Source: CAVVXX01 sp052389895
GTDB lineage: Bacteria > Pseudomonadota > Alphaproteobacteria > Micropepsales > Micropepsaceae
Length of the DNA: 64,000 bases
NCBI GenBank assembly: GCA_052389895.1
Contig: JBQTHM010000017.1
Span: 6,404-70,403, forward strand
Reading direction: 5' to 3'
Shown: positions 44,352-52,181 of the stretch, one piece after another
How the letters are laid out: the number at the start of each line of letters is the position of its first letter
Position numbering within the stretch: the stretch's first letter is position 1
The notes under the pieces: model-generated
Databases searched by the model: none
The model's input: only the letters and a program-made list of their open reading frames with translations
Told to the model about the DNA's origin: nothing
Position numbers and translations under genes: made by a program

Positions 44352-44872
44352 AGCTCTTCCAATCGCACGGGCAGTTCGACTATTTCGCCTTCCCACACGA
44401 TGCGAGGCGCGCCCATGGCCTCGACAGCCGCAATCAGGCGCCCTTCGCGGCCCATGATGGCGTCGGCGTGACGTATCATCAGCCTGTTCGGATGCGCGTG
44501 CGGCGCGCGGGCGCGCAGACTTTTGGCAATATCGAGCTCGTGTCCCGGCCCATGAATGTCGCACAGCATAATTAATGCGGCCGCAGTCGAACGGCTGATG
44601 CCGGCCCAGCAATGCACGAGCAGCGGCGCGGCACGGCTCCAGTTCTTGTTGAACAAGAGGATTTCTTCGATGTGATCGCAGCTTGGACAAACGCTGCCTT
44701 CAGCGGGCTCCACGATATCATCCACGCCGAGCCTGAGGTGATTGGCAGCCTGTATGCCCGCCGGCGTCTCCACATAGGTTTGCGGATCGAGAAGCGTCAC
44801 CATGTGCGAAGGGCGATGGCGGCGGATGACTTCCACGACCGCGGAATAGGGCGTGACCAAAATGGCAGACAT
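44348..44872 (-). CDS. Protein-tyrosine-phosphatase-like protein
   Basis: 174 residues from the ATG at 44872 (MSAILVTPYSAV). It carries the Cys-phosphatase loop H-C-W-A-G-I-S-R-S-T (C-x5-R) near 105 and a D-D-I-V-E-P segment near 60. It resembles COG5350-type predicted tyrosine phosphatases of alphaproteobacteria. Phosphoprotein, phosphoinositide or nucleotide substrates are all possible. The GTGA overlap with nadQ means the two are made together, hinting at a role linked to NAD control. An upstream in-frame start at 44974 would overlap the promoter region of the divergent gene. Confidence 0.8.
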   Translation of the reverse strand: MSAILVTPYSAVVEVIRRHRPSHMVTLLDPQTYVETPAGIQAANHLRLGVDDIVEPAEGSVCPSCDHIEEILLFNKNWSRAAPLLVHCWAGISRSTAAALIMLCDIHGPGHELDIAKSLRARAPHAHPNRLMIRHADAIMGREGRLIAAVEAMGAPRIVWEGEIVELPVRLEEL

Positions 44873-44916
44873 GACGGGAAAAAAGCAGCCGACTGCCCGG
44901 ATAGCAAGGAAAAGCT

Positions 44917-44946
44917 TTGAACAACGGTGCCAGGCCAACGTTAATA
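44917..44946 (+). promoter_or_regulatory. Candidate promoter of the His-rich protein/cytochrome c pair
   Basis: TTGAAC (44917-44922), an 18-base spacer, TTAATA (44941-44946), with a start near 44953 and the ATG at 44973. It lies in the 100-base gap divergent from the phosphatase gene. No metal-responsive palindrome was recognised. Confidence 0.35.
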
Positions 44947-44972
44947 GCGCGATCCTTTCGGGGGAACGGTTC

Positions 44973-46343
44973 ATGCGTCGACGTGTTCTGCCCGCGCTCG
45001 CCTTGTTTGCGGCTGTGCTGCCTGCTTGGGCGCAAGATTCCGATCATTCCAAACACGGCACGCCGGGAGGGCAGGCGGAACCCACGCCAATGCATGTGGG
45101 ACACGGCGAACCAGCGCCGCAACAGCAAATGCCTGAAGGGCACACAGCGCCGTCTGCACAGCCGCAGGCGCATGAAGAACACGGCAGCATGGGCGGCGTC
45201 CTCGGAAATTACGCGATGACGCGCGACTCTTCCGGAACTTCATGGGTTCCGGGCTCCACACCGATGGACGGCGTGAACGGCATGCTGGGCGACTGGTCCA
45301 CTATGCTGCATGGGTTCGTGAATCTGGTTTACGACCACCAGGGCGGACCGCGCGGCGACACCAAAACGTTCAGCGAAAGCATGCTGATGGGAATGGCGCA
45401 GCACCAATGGAATGCCCATCGCCTCACCCTTCGCGGAATGATTTCGCTGGACCCCCTCATGGGAAAAAGCGGCTATCCGCTCATCTTTCAGACCGGCGAA
45501 ACGGCAAACGGCGTCGATCCGCTCATTGACCGCCAGCATCCGCACGACTTCTTCATGGAGCTTGCGGCAATTTACAGCGTGCCGTTGGGCGGCGGGTCGG
45601 GCTTCGTGTACGTCGGCTATCCCGGCGAGCCCGCGCTGGGCCCACCCGCGTTCCCGCACCGTTTTTCCGGCATGGACAGCCCGGAAGCGCCGCTCGGTCA
45701 CCATTGGCTGGACGCGACGCATATCACTTTCGGCGTTTTGACTGCCGGCTATGTTTGGGACAGGTGGAAAATAGAAGCGTCTGCGTTCAAGGGCCGCGAG
45801 CCGGACGAGCATCGCTGGGATTTCGATTCGCCACGGCTCGATTCCGGAGCGGCGCGGCTTACATTCAATCCCAATGAGAACTGGTCGTTCCAAATCAGCT
45901 GGGGCTATCTGCGCAGCCCCGAACAGCTCGAGCCCGAAGTGGACCAGCGCCGTACAACGGCGTCCGCGATTTACAATGTGCCCTTTGCACGCGGCAATTG
46001 GCAGACCACATTGACATGGGGCCGGAATGACAAGTCGCCCGGCGCGACGACGGATGCGCTGTTGCTCGAAACGGCAGTCAATTGGGATCGAAACACGGTC
46101 TTTGCGCGCGGGGAGATCACGGAAAAGGATGAACTGTTCGGCCATGACGATCCGCTGCACGGACGCATCTTCCGCGTTTCAAAGCTGAGCCTGGGATACG
46201 TTTACGACATCCCCGTTGCCGAGCATCTGGCTCTGGGCATTGGCGCGCTGGGCAGCGTCTATGACTTTCCCGGCATACTGGAGCCCGATTACGGCGACAG
46301 CCCGACATCGTATATGCTTTTCGCGCGGCTGAAGTTGCACTAG
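44973..46343 (+). CDS. Exported His/Met-rich, beta-barrel-like protein of unknown function
   Basis: 456 residues from the ATG at 44973 with a signal peptide (MRRRVLPALALFAA...A-W-A-Q cut near 20). Mature residues about 22-75 are rich in His, Met, Pro and Gln (D-H-S-K-H-G, M-H-V-G-H-G, P-E-G-H-T-A, H-E-E-H-G-S-M), like periplasmic Cu/Ag-binding regions. The remaining 380 residues alternate polar and hydrophobic with many aromatic/Gly strands and end in the aromatic-rich Y-M-L-F-A-R-L-K-L-H, consistent with an outer-membrane barrel. D-R-Q-H-P-H-D-F-F-M-E-L near 187 is a conspicuous metal-ligand-like patch. It is followed 9 bases later by a cytochrome c gene with its own His-rich tail. Copper handling is inference; such proteins are usually annotated hypothetical. 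Confidence 0.75.
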   Translation: MRRRVLPALALFAAVLPAWAQDSDHSKHGTPGGQAEPTPMHVGHGEPAPQQQMPEGHTAPSAQPQAHEEHGSMGGVLGNYAMTRDSSGTSWVPGSTPMDGVNGMLGDWSTMLHGFVNLVYDHQGGPRGDTKTFSESMLMGMAQHQWNAHRLTLRGMISLDPLMGKSGYPLIFQTGETANGVDPLIDRQHPHDFFMELAAIYSVPLGGGSGFVYVGYPGEPALGPPAFPHRFSGMDSPEAPLGHHWLDATHITFGVLTAGYVWDRWKIEASAFKGREPDEHRWDFDSPRLDSGAARLTFNPNENWSFQISWGYLRSPEQLEPEVDQRRTTASAIYNVPFARGNWQTTLTWGRNDKSPGATTDALLLETAVNWDRNTVFARGEITEKDELFGHDDPLHGRIFRVSKLSLGYVYDIPVAEHLALGIGALGSVYDFPGILEPDYGDSPTSYMLFARLKLH

Positions 46344-46352
46344 AGGACGACA

Positions 46353-46898
46353 ATGAGACCGTGGATCATCACGGGTGGCGTTGTGGCGGGTGTTTTTGTT
46401 GCAATCGCCGCCTTCATTTCTTTTGGTGCGTACGATTTTGCCGCGGACAAGCCGCACAGCCGGATGATGACTAGCCTGATCGCCTATGCGCGCGACCGCG
46501 CCATAGAAGTGCGCGCGAGCGACATCAAGGCGCCCGATCTGAGCGATGCCGAGTTGGTCCGCACGGGTGCCGTGCAATACGCGGAGATGTGTACCGGCTG
46601 CCATCTTGCGCCAGGCATGAAAGACACCGAAATGCGGCTTGGCATGAATCCGGAGCCGCCCGAGCTGACCCAGGTTAAGCGCGGCCCGGCCGAACAATTC
46701 TGGATCGTCAAGCACGGCATCAAGATGACAGGCATGCCGGCCTGGGGACCCACGCATTCCGACGATGTGATCTGGGCAATAGTCGCGTTCCTGCAGAAGC
46801 TGCCTGATCTCTCTACCGAAGAGTACCGTAAACTGACCGAAGGTGAGGCGGAAACGCGCGGCCACGACGATCAAGACCACGGCCATCACGAGCACTAG
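46353..46898 (+). CDS. Membrane-anchored monohaem cytochrome c with His-rich tail
   Basis: 181 residues. N-terminal membrane segment (about 5-25). Haem site C-T-G-C-H near 80-84, with the distal Met probably in K-M-T-G-M-P-A-W-G near 130: a class I cytochrome c fold facing the periplasm. The last 12 residues (G-H-D-D-Q-D-H-G-H-H-E-H) form a metal-binding-type tail. Directly downstream of the His/Met-rich barrel-like gene, and almost certainly co-transcribed. Its stop overlaps the convergent HD-hydrolase stop in a shared CTAG. Confidence 0.9.
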   Translation: MRPWIITGGVVAGVFVAIAAFISFGAYDFAADKPHSRMMTSLIAYARDRAIEVRASDIKAPDLSDAELVRTGAVQYAEMCTGCHLAPGMKDTEMRLGMNPEPPELTQVKRGPAEQFWIVKHGIKMTGMPAWGPTHSDDVIWAIVAFLQKLPDLSTEEYRKLTEGEAETRGHDDQDHGHHEH

Positions 46899-47488
46899 GA
46901 CAGCCGTCTGAACCGTTCCAAATACTGAGCCTGCGCCTCCGCTGTGACGAGTGGAACGAGCCTCGGCATTCGCACGCCGCGCGGATTGCCGAAAAACTTT
47001 TTCGCTTCTTTTTCTTCGAACCCGGCAAGCTGTGTTGCTTCAAAGTAAGCAGCAAGGCGATCCGCGCTCTTGATGAGCGCGGTCGTTTCTGCAGGAAGCC
47101 GCGCAGGCAAGCCGAAGCGGATGTGAATGGCGGCGTTCAGCCGGTTCTCGAAGGCCTTGTAGTCGAGGCCGACGGCCGCCTTGAACGGGCTGATAAGGTC
47201 GCCGATTACGTATTCCGCCGCATCGTGCAGCAGTGCGGCACGGCGTACCTCCTTCGCGATTCCGGGTTGCATTTCGGCGACCAGCCGTTCCACCAACAGA
47301 CAATGCTGCGCGACCGAGAAAGCATGCGTGCCCTTGGTCTGCCCATTCCACCGCGCAACCCGCGCAAGCCCGTGGGCGATATCCTCGATTTCGATGTCGA
47401 GCGGTGAGGGATCAAGAAGATCGAGCCTGCGCCCGGAAAGCATGCGCTGCCAGGCGCGCGGAGGCGCCACCTTGTCGTTTGACCGCAT
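46895..47488 (-). CDS. HD-domain hydrolase, YfbR-like
   Basis: 197 residues. HD metal motif: H-A-F-S-V-A-Q-H near 55, L-L-H-D-A-A-E-Y near 86, and the last Asp in I-K-S-A-D-R-L-A-A-Y near 142. This is the layout of YfbR 5'-deoxynucleotidases and related HD phosphohydrolases. An N-terminal 30 residues mention W-Q-R-M-L-S-G-R-R-L-D-L-L, frequent in alphaproteobacterial members. The substrate is probably a nucleotide; unproven. Confidence 0.88.
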   Translation of the reverse strand: MRSNDKVAPPRAWQRMLSGRRLDLLDPSPLDIEIEDIAHGLARVARWNGQTKGTHAFSVAQHCLLVERLVAEMQPGIAKEVRRAALLHDAAEYVIGDLISPFKAAVGLDYKAFENRLNAAIHIRFGLPARLPAETTALIKSADRLAAYFEATQLAGFEEKEAKKFFGNPRGVRMPRLVPLVTAEAQAQYLERFRRLS

Positions 47489-47571
47489 GAAATCCTAATC
47501 AGGTTGCATTGTGGCGCGTATGCGATACGCTTTTGCCACGATACAACAAAGAGCGACAGTGAGAACGCGAC

Positions 47572-47943
47572 ATGCCTCTGATGAGAGTCCGCCTTGAACT
47601 AGCCCGTACGCCAGATTTTCCGCAAGGAAGCGCGAGCCACGGCTATGAATTCATCGCCCCCGTAGACGACTCCGGGCATATAGACGCCGGGGAATGGGGG
47701 CAGCAGAAAAAGGAATGCACGGTACTGAGGTTCTGGGAAGGCGACGAGGACCGGGAAGGGTTTCTAAGGCATACCGGAACGGGATGGCGCTTCGATTATG
47801 ACGAGGAAGACGACCAGGACGACGAACCCTTCTTCAGGCTCGGCAAGCACGCGCTGGTTCCCGGCGCCTATGTGACGGTGACGGAATCAGACGGCGAGCA
47901 GCGCCCCTTCCGTGTTGTCAACGTTATGCCTGTGCTGCGCTAG
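47572..47943 (+). CDS. Conserved hypothetical protein, acidic, beta-rich
   Basis: 123 residues. It has no signal peptide or membrane segment. Distinct blocks: H-G-Y-E-F-I-A-P-V-D-D-S-G-H-I-D, then R-F-W-E-G-D-E-D-R-E-G-F-L-R-H, an acidic run D-Y-D-E-E-D-D-Q-D-D-E, and G-A-Y-V-T-V-T-E near the end. It looks like a compact soluble beta protein. Codon use is like the neighbours. I recognise the pattern as a conserved alphaproteobacterial family without known function. The start is preceded by GAGAACGCGAC, a weak ribosome site. Confidence 0.75.
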   Translation: MPLMRVRLELARTPDFPQGSASHGYEFIAPVDDSGHIDAGEWGQQKKECTVLRFWEGDEDREGFLRHTGTGWRFDYDEEDDQDDEPFFRLGKHALVPGAYVTVTESDGEQRPFRVVNVMPVLR

Positions 47944-47994
47944 GAACCGGCGGGCCCTCGCCAGGGCAGCCGCGTGAGGCATAATATTGCGTTC

Positions 47995-48708
47995 ATGAAG
48001 GCGTCGTCGCGAAAGGTCATCGTGTTGTTCTCCGGGGGACAGGATTCGTCCACCTGTCTTGCGTGGGCGCTCAACGAGTTTCCTTCAGTTGAAACCGTCG
48101 GATTCTTCTATGGCCAGCGCCATGTGGCCGAAATAGACGCGCGTGCGCGCGTGCTTTCGGCCATGCGCTCCGGATTTCCGCGGTGGGCAGCAAAGCTGGG
48201 CCAGGACCACGTGCTCTCGATGGATGTGCTATCGGAAATCGGCGGCTCGGCGCTGACCGATGACGTAAAGATTGAAGCGGCAAAGAGCGGATTGCCGACC
48301 ACATTCGTACCTGGGCGCAATCTTCTTTTTCTTACCGCCGCTGCTGCGCTGGGCATGCGCCGCGGCGCCCGCGACCTAGTCGGTGGCATGTGCGAAACGG
48401 ACTATTCGGGCTATCCCGATTGCCGCAATGAAACCATCGAGGCGATGAGCCTTGCGATCGAGCTGGGCTTTGCCGAAAAGTTCACCATCCACACGCCCCT
48501 GATGAAACTCGACAAGGCGCAAACATGGGAGCTGGCCGAAACGCTCGGCGGCCAAGCGCTGGTGGAATTGATCGTGGAAGAAACCGTCACCTGTTACGAA
48601 GGCGACCGTGTGCACCACCACGATTGGGGCTATGGCTGCGGGAGTTGCCCCGCCTGCGTGCTGCGCGAGCGCGGGTACGTGCGTTACCGCGAAAGTGTTA
48701 CGGCATGA
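47995..48708 (+). CDS. queC: 7-cyano-7-deazaguanine synthase
   Basis: 237 residues from the ATG at 47995 (a GTG at 47974 is possible). ATP-pyrophosphatase loop V-L-F-S-G-G-Q-D-S-S-T-C near the N-terminus; F-V-P-G-R-N-L-L-F-L near 104; zinc cysteines in C-G-S-C-P-A-C-V-L-R-E-R-G near 220. It makes preQ0 from 7-carboxy-7-deazaguanine for queuosine in tRNA. Its stop overlaps the queE start (ATGA). No queD, queF or preQ1 riboswitch is visible here. Confidence 0.96.
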   Translation: MKASSRKVIVLFSGGQDSSTCLAWALNEFPSVETVGFFYGQRHVAEIDARARVLSAMRSGFPRWAAKLGQDHVLSMDVLSEIGGSALTDDVKIEAAKSGLPTTFVPGRNLLFLTAAAALGMRRGARDLVGGMCETDYSGYPDCRNETIEAMSLAIELGFAEKFTIHTPLMKLDKAQTWELAETLGGQALVELIVEETVTCYEGDRVHHHDWGYGCGSCPACVLRERGYVRYRESVTA

Positions 48709-49334
48709 CGTATCAGGTAAAGGAAATCTATTACACGCTGCAAGGCGAAGGCGAGCGCACGGGCCGCGCCGCGGTGTTCCTTCGTTTTGCCGGATGCAAT
48801 CTGTGGAGCGGGCTGGAACGCGACCGCAGCACCGCTGTCTGCCGCTTCTGCGACACGGATTTTGTGGGCACCGATGGCCCGGGCGGCGGCAAATTCAAGG
48901 CGGCCGATGAATTGGCCGAAGCCGTCGCGGCGAAGTGGCCTGGCGGCCAATCGCCTTATGTCGTCTGCACAGGCGGCGAGCCGTTGTTGCAGCTCGATGT
49001 ACCCTTAATCGACGCGCTTCACGCGCGCGGGTTCGAGATCGGCATCGAGACCAACGGTACCATCGAGCCGCCCTCCGGCATCGACTGGATCTGCGTCAGC
49101 CCGAAGGCAGAGGCACCACTCGTTGCACGCGGCGGCCACGAGCTGAAACTCGTTTATCCGCAGGAGGGTAGCGAGCCGGAGCGCTACGAGAGCCTGGCAT
49201 TCGATCATTTCTTCTTGCAGCCGATGGACGGCCCTGCACGCGAGCGGAATACGCTTTTGGCCGCCCATTATTGCCACTGTCACCCGCGATGGCGCCTCAG
49301 CCTGCAAACTCATAAACTGGTCGGGATTCCATAG
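48705..49334 (+). CDS. queE: 7-carboxy-7-deazaguanine synthase (radical SAM)
   Basis: 209 residues. Opening Y-Y-T-L-Q-G-E-G-E-R-T-G-R-A-A-V-F-L-R-F-A-G-C-N-L-W. The cluster-binding cysteines are C-x14-C-x2-C (C-N-L-W ... C-R-F-C) rather than the standard radical-SAM C-x3-C-x2-C, a known QueE variant. C-T-G-G-E-P-L-L-Q is the SAM-binding GGE motif. It converts CPH4 to CDG, the step before QueC. Translationally coupled to queC. Confidence 0.95.
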   Translation: MTYQVKEIYYTLQGEGERTGRAAVFLRFAGCNLWSGLERDRSTAVCRFCDTDFVGTDGPGGGKFKAADELAEAVAAKWPGGQSPYVVCTGGEPLLQLDVPLIDALHARGFEIGIETNGTIEPPSGIDWICVSPKAEAPLVARGGHELKLVYPQEGSEPERYESLAFDHFFLQPMDGPARERNTLLAAHYCHCHPRWRLSLQTHKLVGIP

Positions 49335-49374
49335 CCCTTGACGCGCCAGGCTCCGGCCAACACCCCTACGCCCC

Positions 49375-52032
49375 ATGCTCGAAAAAACCTTTAATCCCAA
49401 GGCGGTCGAGGCCCGTCTTTATGCGCAATGGGAAGAATCGGGCGCCTTCCGTGCGGGACGCCGCCCCAAGGCGCAGCCCTTTTGCGTCGTTATTCCCCCG
49501 CCCAACGTCACCGGCAACCTGCACATCGGGCATGCGCTCAACAACACGCTGCAGGACGCGATCGTCCGTTTCGAGCGCATGCGGGGCAAGGACGTTCTCT
49601 GGCAGGTGGGAACGGATCATGCCGGAATTGCGACGCAGCTTGTCGTAGAGCGCCGCCTGGCAGAGCGGCGGACCAGCCGCCACGAGCTGGGGCGGGACGC
49701 GTTCGTCGCTGAAGTGTGGAAATGGAAAGAAGAGTCGGGTGGCACAATCGTGCGCCAGCTTCGACGCCTGGGCGCGTCGTGCGACTGGACGCGAGAGCGC
49801 TTCACAATGGACGAGGGATTGAGCCGCGCGGTCCTCAAGGTGTTCGTCAGCCTGTACAAGGAAGGCCTTATCTATAAAGACAAACGGCTGGTAAACTGGG
49901 ACCCACGGCTGCAAACTGCGGTGTCCGATCTCGAAGTGGCCAATATCGAGGTCAAGGGCCGGCTTTGGTACGTAAAATATCTGCTGGAAGGCACGTCAGA
50001 CCGCTTTATCACCGTGGCCACGACCCGGCCCGAGACCATGCTGGGAGACGTGGCCGTGGCGGTGCATCCCCATGATGCGCGCTACAAGGCGCTTGTCGGC
50101 GGGCGCGTCATTCTTCCAATCGCCGGCCGGCCTATTCCGATCATTGCGGACGAATACTCCGATCCGGAGAAGGGCACGGGCGCGCTAAAGGTGACGCCCG
50201 GGCACGACTTCAACGACTTTGAAATCGGCCGCCGCCACAAGCTGCCGCTGATCAACATTCTAACGCCAGATGCGAAGCTGAACGAAGAGGCTCCGCCCGC
50301 GTATCGCGGGATGGATCGCTTTGACGCGCGTACAAAAATTCTCGCGGAACTGGAAGCCAAAGACCTGATCGAAAAAACCGAAGACATCGTGCACGCGGTG
50401 CCGCACGACGAAAAAACGAAAACAGTCGTGCTCGAGCCCTATATGACCGAACAGTGGTATTTGAAAGTCGAGCCGCTGGCGGCGAAAGCGATCAAGGCGG
50501 TAGAGCAAGGTAAGACCCGCTTCGTGCCCGAGCACTGGACGGGCGTCTATTTCAATTGGATGAAGAATATCCAGCCGTGGTGCATCTCGCGCCAGCTCTG
50601 GTGGGGCCATCAGATTCCCGTTTGGTACGGGCCCGACGGCCGCATGTTTTGCGAAGAAACGGTAGAGGCGGCAAAGACCGCGGCGCGCACACATTACAAA
50701 AAGGATGTTCCGCTTACACGCGACCCTGACGTTCTCGACACCTGGTTCTCGTCCGCGTTGTGGCCGTTCTCGACTTTGGGTTGGCCCGAACAGGCGCCGG
50801 AGCTCAAGCGCTACTATCCGACCAGCGTTCTTGTAACGATGTTCGACATCATCTTTTTCTGGGTAGCCCGCATGCTGATGATGGGCATCCATTTCATGAA
50901 GGATGTGCCCTTCCGCGTAGCCTTCATCCACACGCGCGTGCTGGACGAGAAGGGCCAAAAGATGTCGAAGACCAAGGGCAACGTGGTGGACCCAGTTGAC
51001 CTGATCGACGAATACGGGGCCGACGCGCTGCGTTTCGCACTGTGTCTTGCGGCAGGGCAGGGGCGCGGGATCAGGCTCGGGATCGGGCAGGTGGAAACTG
51101 CCCGCAACTTCGGCACCAAGCTGTGGAACGCCGCGCGCTTCTGCGAAATGAACGAATGCGTGCGCAAACGTGAATTCAAGCCGGAAAAATGCAAACAGAG
51201 GGTGAACTGCTGGATAGTTGGCGAAACCGCGCGCGCGGCGGCCGAGGTGACCAAGGCGCTGGAAGCCTATCGCTTCAACGATGCGGCAGGCGCCGCGTAC
51301 GACTTTGTCTGGGACGTGTTTTGCGACTGGTATCTGGAATTCATCAAGCCGGTTCTGAACGGGACCGACGAGGCTGCAAAATCCGAAACGCGCGACGCGG
51401 CGGCATGGGTTTTCGATCGCATCCTGGCGCTTCTGCATCCGTTCATGCCGTTCATCACCGAGGAATTGTGGGCACGCATGGCCGACCACGCGGCGCCGCG
51501 CCAGACGCTTCTCATCGAGCACAAATGGCCCGACTTGGCCAAGGTACCGCAGGATGAAGCGGCGCGCGCCGAGATGCAGTGGCTCATCGAACTCATTTCC
51601 GGCGTGCGCAGCGTGCGTTCGGAAATGAACGTGCCGCCGGGAGCGCGTATCGCACTGGTTCTGAAGGAGGCAAGCAAGGAAACGCAGGGACGGCTTTCGC
51701 GCCACCGCGAAGTAATCACGACTTTGGGCCGGCTCTCCAGCGCGCGCGCGGGCAAGGACATTCCGAAAGGATCGGCGCAGTTCATTGTGGACGAAGCGGT
51801 GGCCGCGCTTCCGCTGGGCGACGTCATTGACCTAGTCAGGGAGCGCGCGCGGCTGGAAAAGGAAAAGCTGAAGGCCGAAGCCGAAGTCCGCCAATTCGAT
51901 GCGAAACTTGCCAATGAGAATTTTGTCAGCCGCGCACCCGAGGAGGTGATCGAGGAACAGAAGGAAAAGCGCGCGGAGGCCGCAGCTGTTAAAGCGCGCC
52001 TGGAAGAAGCGCTCAGGCGCCTCAGCACGTAA
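49375..52032 (+). CDS. valS: Valyl-tRNA synthetase
   Basis: 885 residues, class I. P-P-P-N-V-T-G-N-L-H-I-G-H-A-L-N-N-T with the HIGH box near 48, the CP1 editing domain at about 180-340 (T-T-R-P-E-T-M-L-G-D near 220), and K-M-S-K-T near 530 (G-Q-K-M-S-K-T-K-G-N). The C-terminal coiled coil (about 820-885) contacts tRNA. Start ATG at 49375 (MLEKTFNPKAVEARLYAQWE). Confidence 0.97.
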   Translation: MLEKTFNPKAVEARLYAQWEESGAFRAGRRPKAQPFCVVIPPPNVTGNLHIGHALNNTLQDAIVRFERMRGKDVLWQVGTDHAGIATQLVVERRLAERRTSRHELGRDAFVAEVWKWKEESGGTIVRQLRRLGASCDWTRERFTMDEGLSRAVLKVFVSLYKEGLIYKDKRLVNWDPRLQTAVSDLEVANIEVKGRLWYVKYLLEGTSDRFITVATTRPETMLGDVAVAVHPHDARYKALVGGRVILPIAGRPIPIIADEYSDPEKGTGALKVTPGHDFNDFEIGRRHKLPLINILTPDAKLNEEAPPAYRGMDRFDARTKILAELEAKDLIEKTEDIVHAVPHDEKTKTVVLEPYMTEQWYLKVEPLAAKAIKAVEQGKTRFVPEHWTGVYFNWMKNIQPWCISRQLWWGHQIPVWYGPDGRMFCEETVEAAKTAARTHYKKDVPLTRDPDVLDTWFSSALWPFSTLGWPEQAPELKRYYPTSVLVTMFDIIFFWVARMLMMGIHFMKDVPFRVAFIHTRVLDEKGQKMSKTKGNVVDPVDLIDEYGADALRFALCLAAGQGRGIRLGIGQVETARNFGTKLWNAARFCEMNECVRKREFKPEKCKQRVNCWIVGETARAAAEVTKALEAYRFNDAAGAAYDFVWDVFCDWYLEFIKPVLNGTDEAAKSETRDAAAWVFDRILALLHPFMPFITEELWARMADHAAPRQTLLIEHKWPDLAKVPQDEAARAEMQWLIELISGVRSVRSEMNVPPGARIALVLKEASKETQGRLSRHREVITTLGRLSSARAGKDIPKGSAQFIVDEAVAALPLGDVIDLVRERARLEKEKLKAEAEVRQFDAKLANENFVSRAPEEVIEEQKEKRAEAAAVKARLEEALRRLST

Positions 52033-52181
52033 CCACGTTTGGCCTTGCCATTCAGGGCATTAGGCGTGCGTCGCAGTCACAACGCCGTGAGATGGTGTCG
52101 CGGGGGAGGTGCGCGCGCTTGCAGATACACAGACGGTTTGCCATTGATCGCGCGCATTTTTCTTTTCGCGAAGGTGGGCTC

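Noticed and set aside
43299..44690. A longer NadQ starting at 44690
   Set aside because: The upstream part is antisense-like Arg/Ser-rich sequence lying over the phosphatase gene; the GTG at 44351 fits the NadQ N-terminus and the GTGA overlap.
47944..47994. preQ1 riboswitch before queC
   Set aside because: The gap is only about 50 bases and shows no preQ1-type hairpin and A-rich tail.
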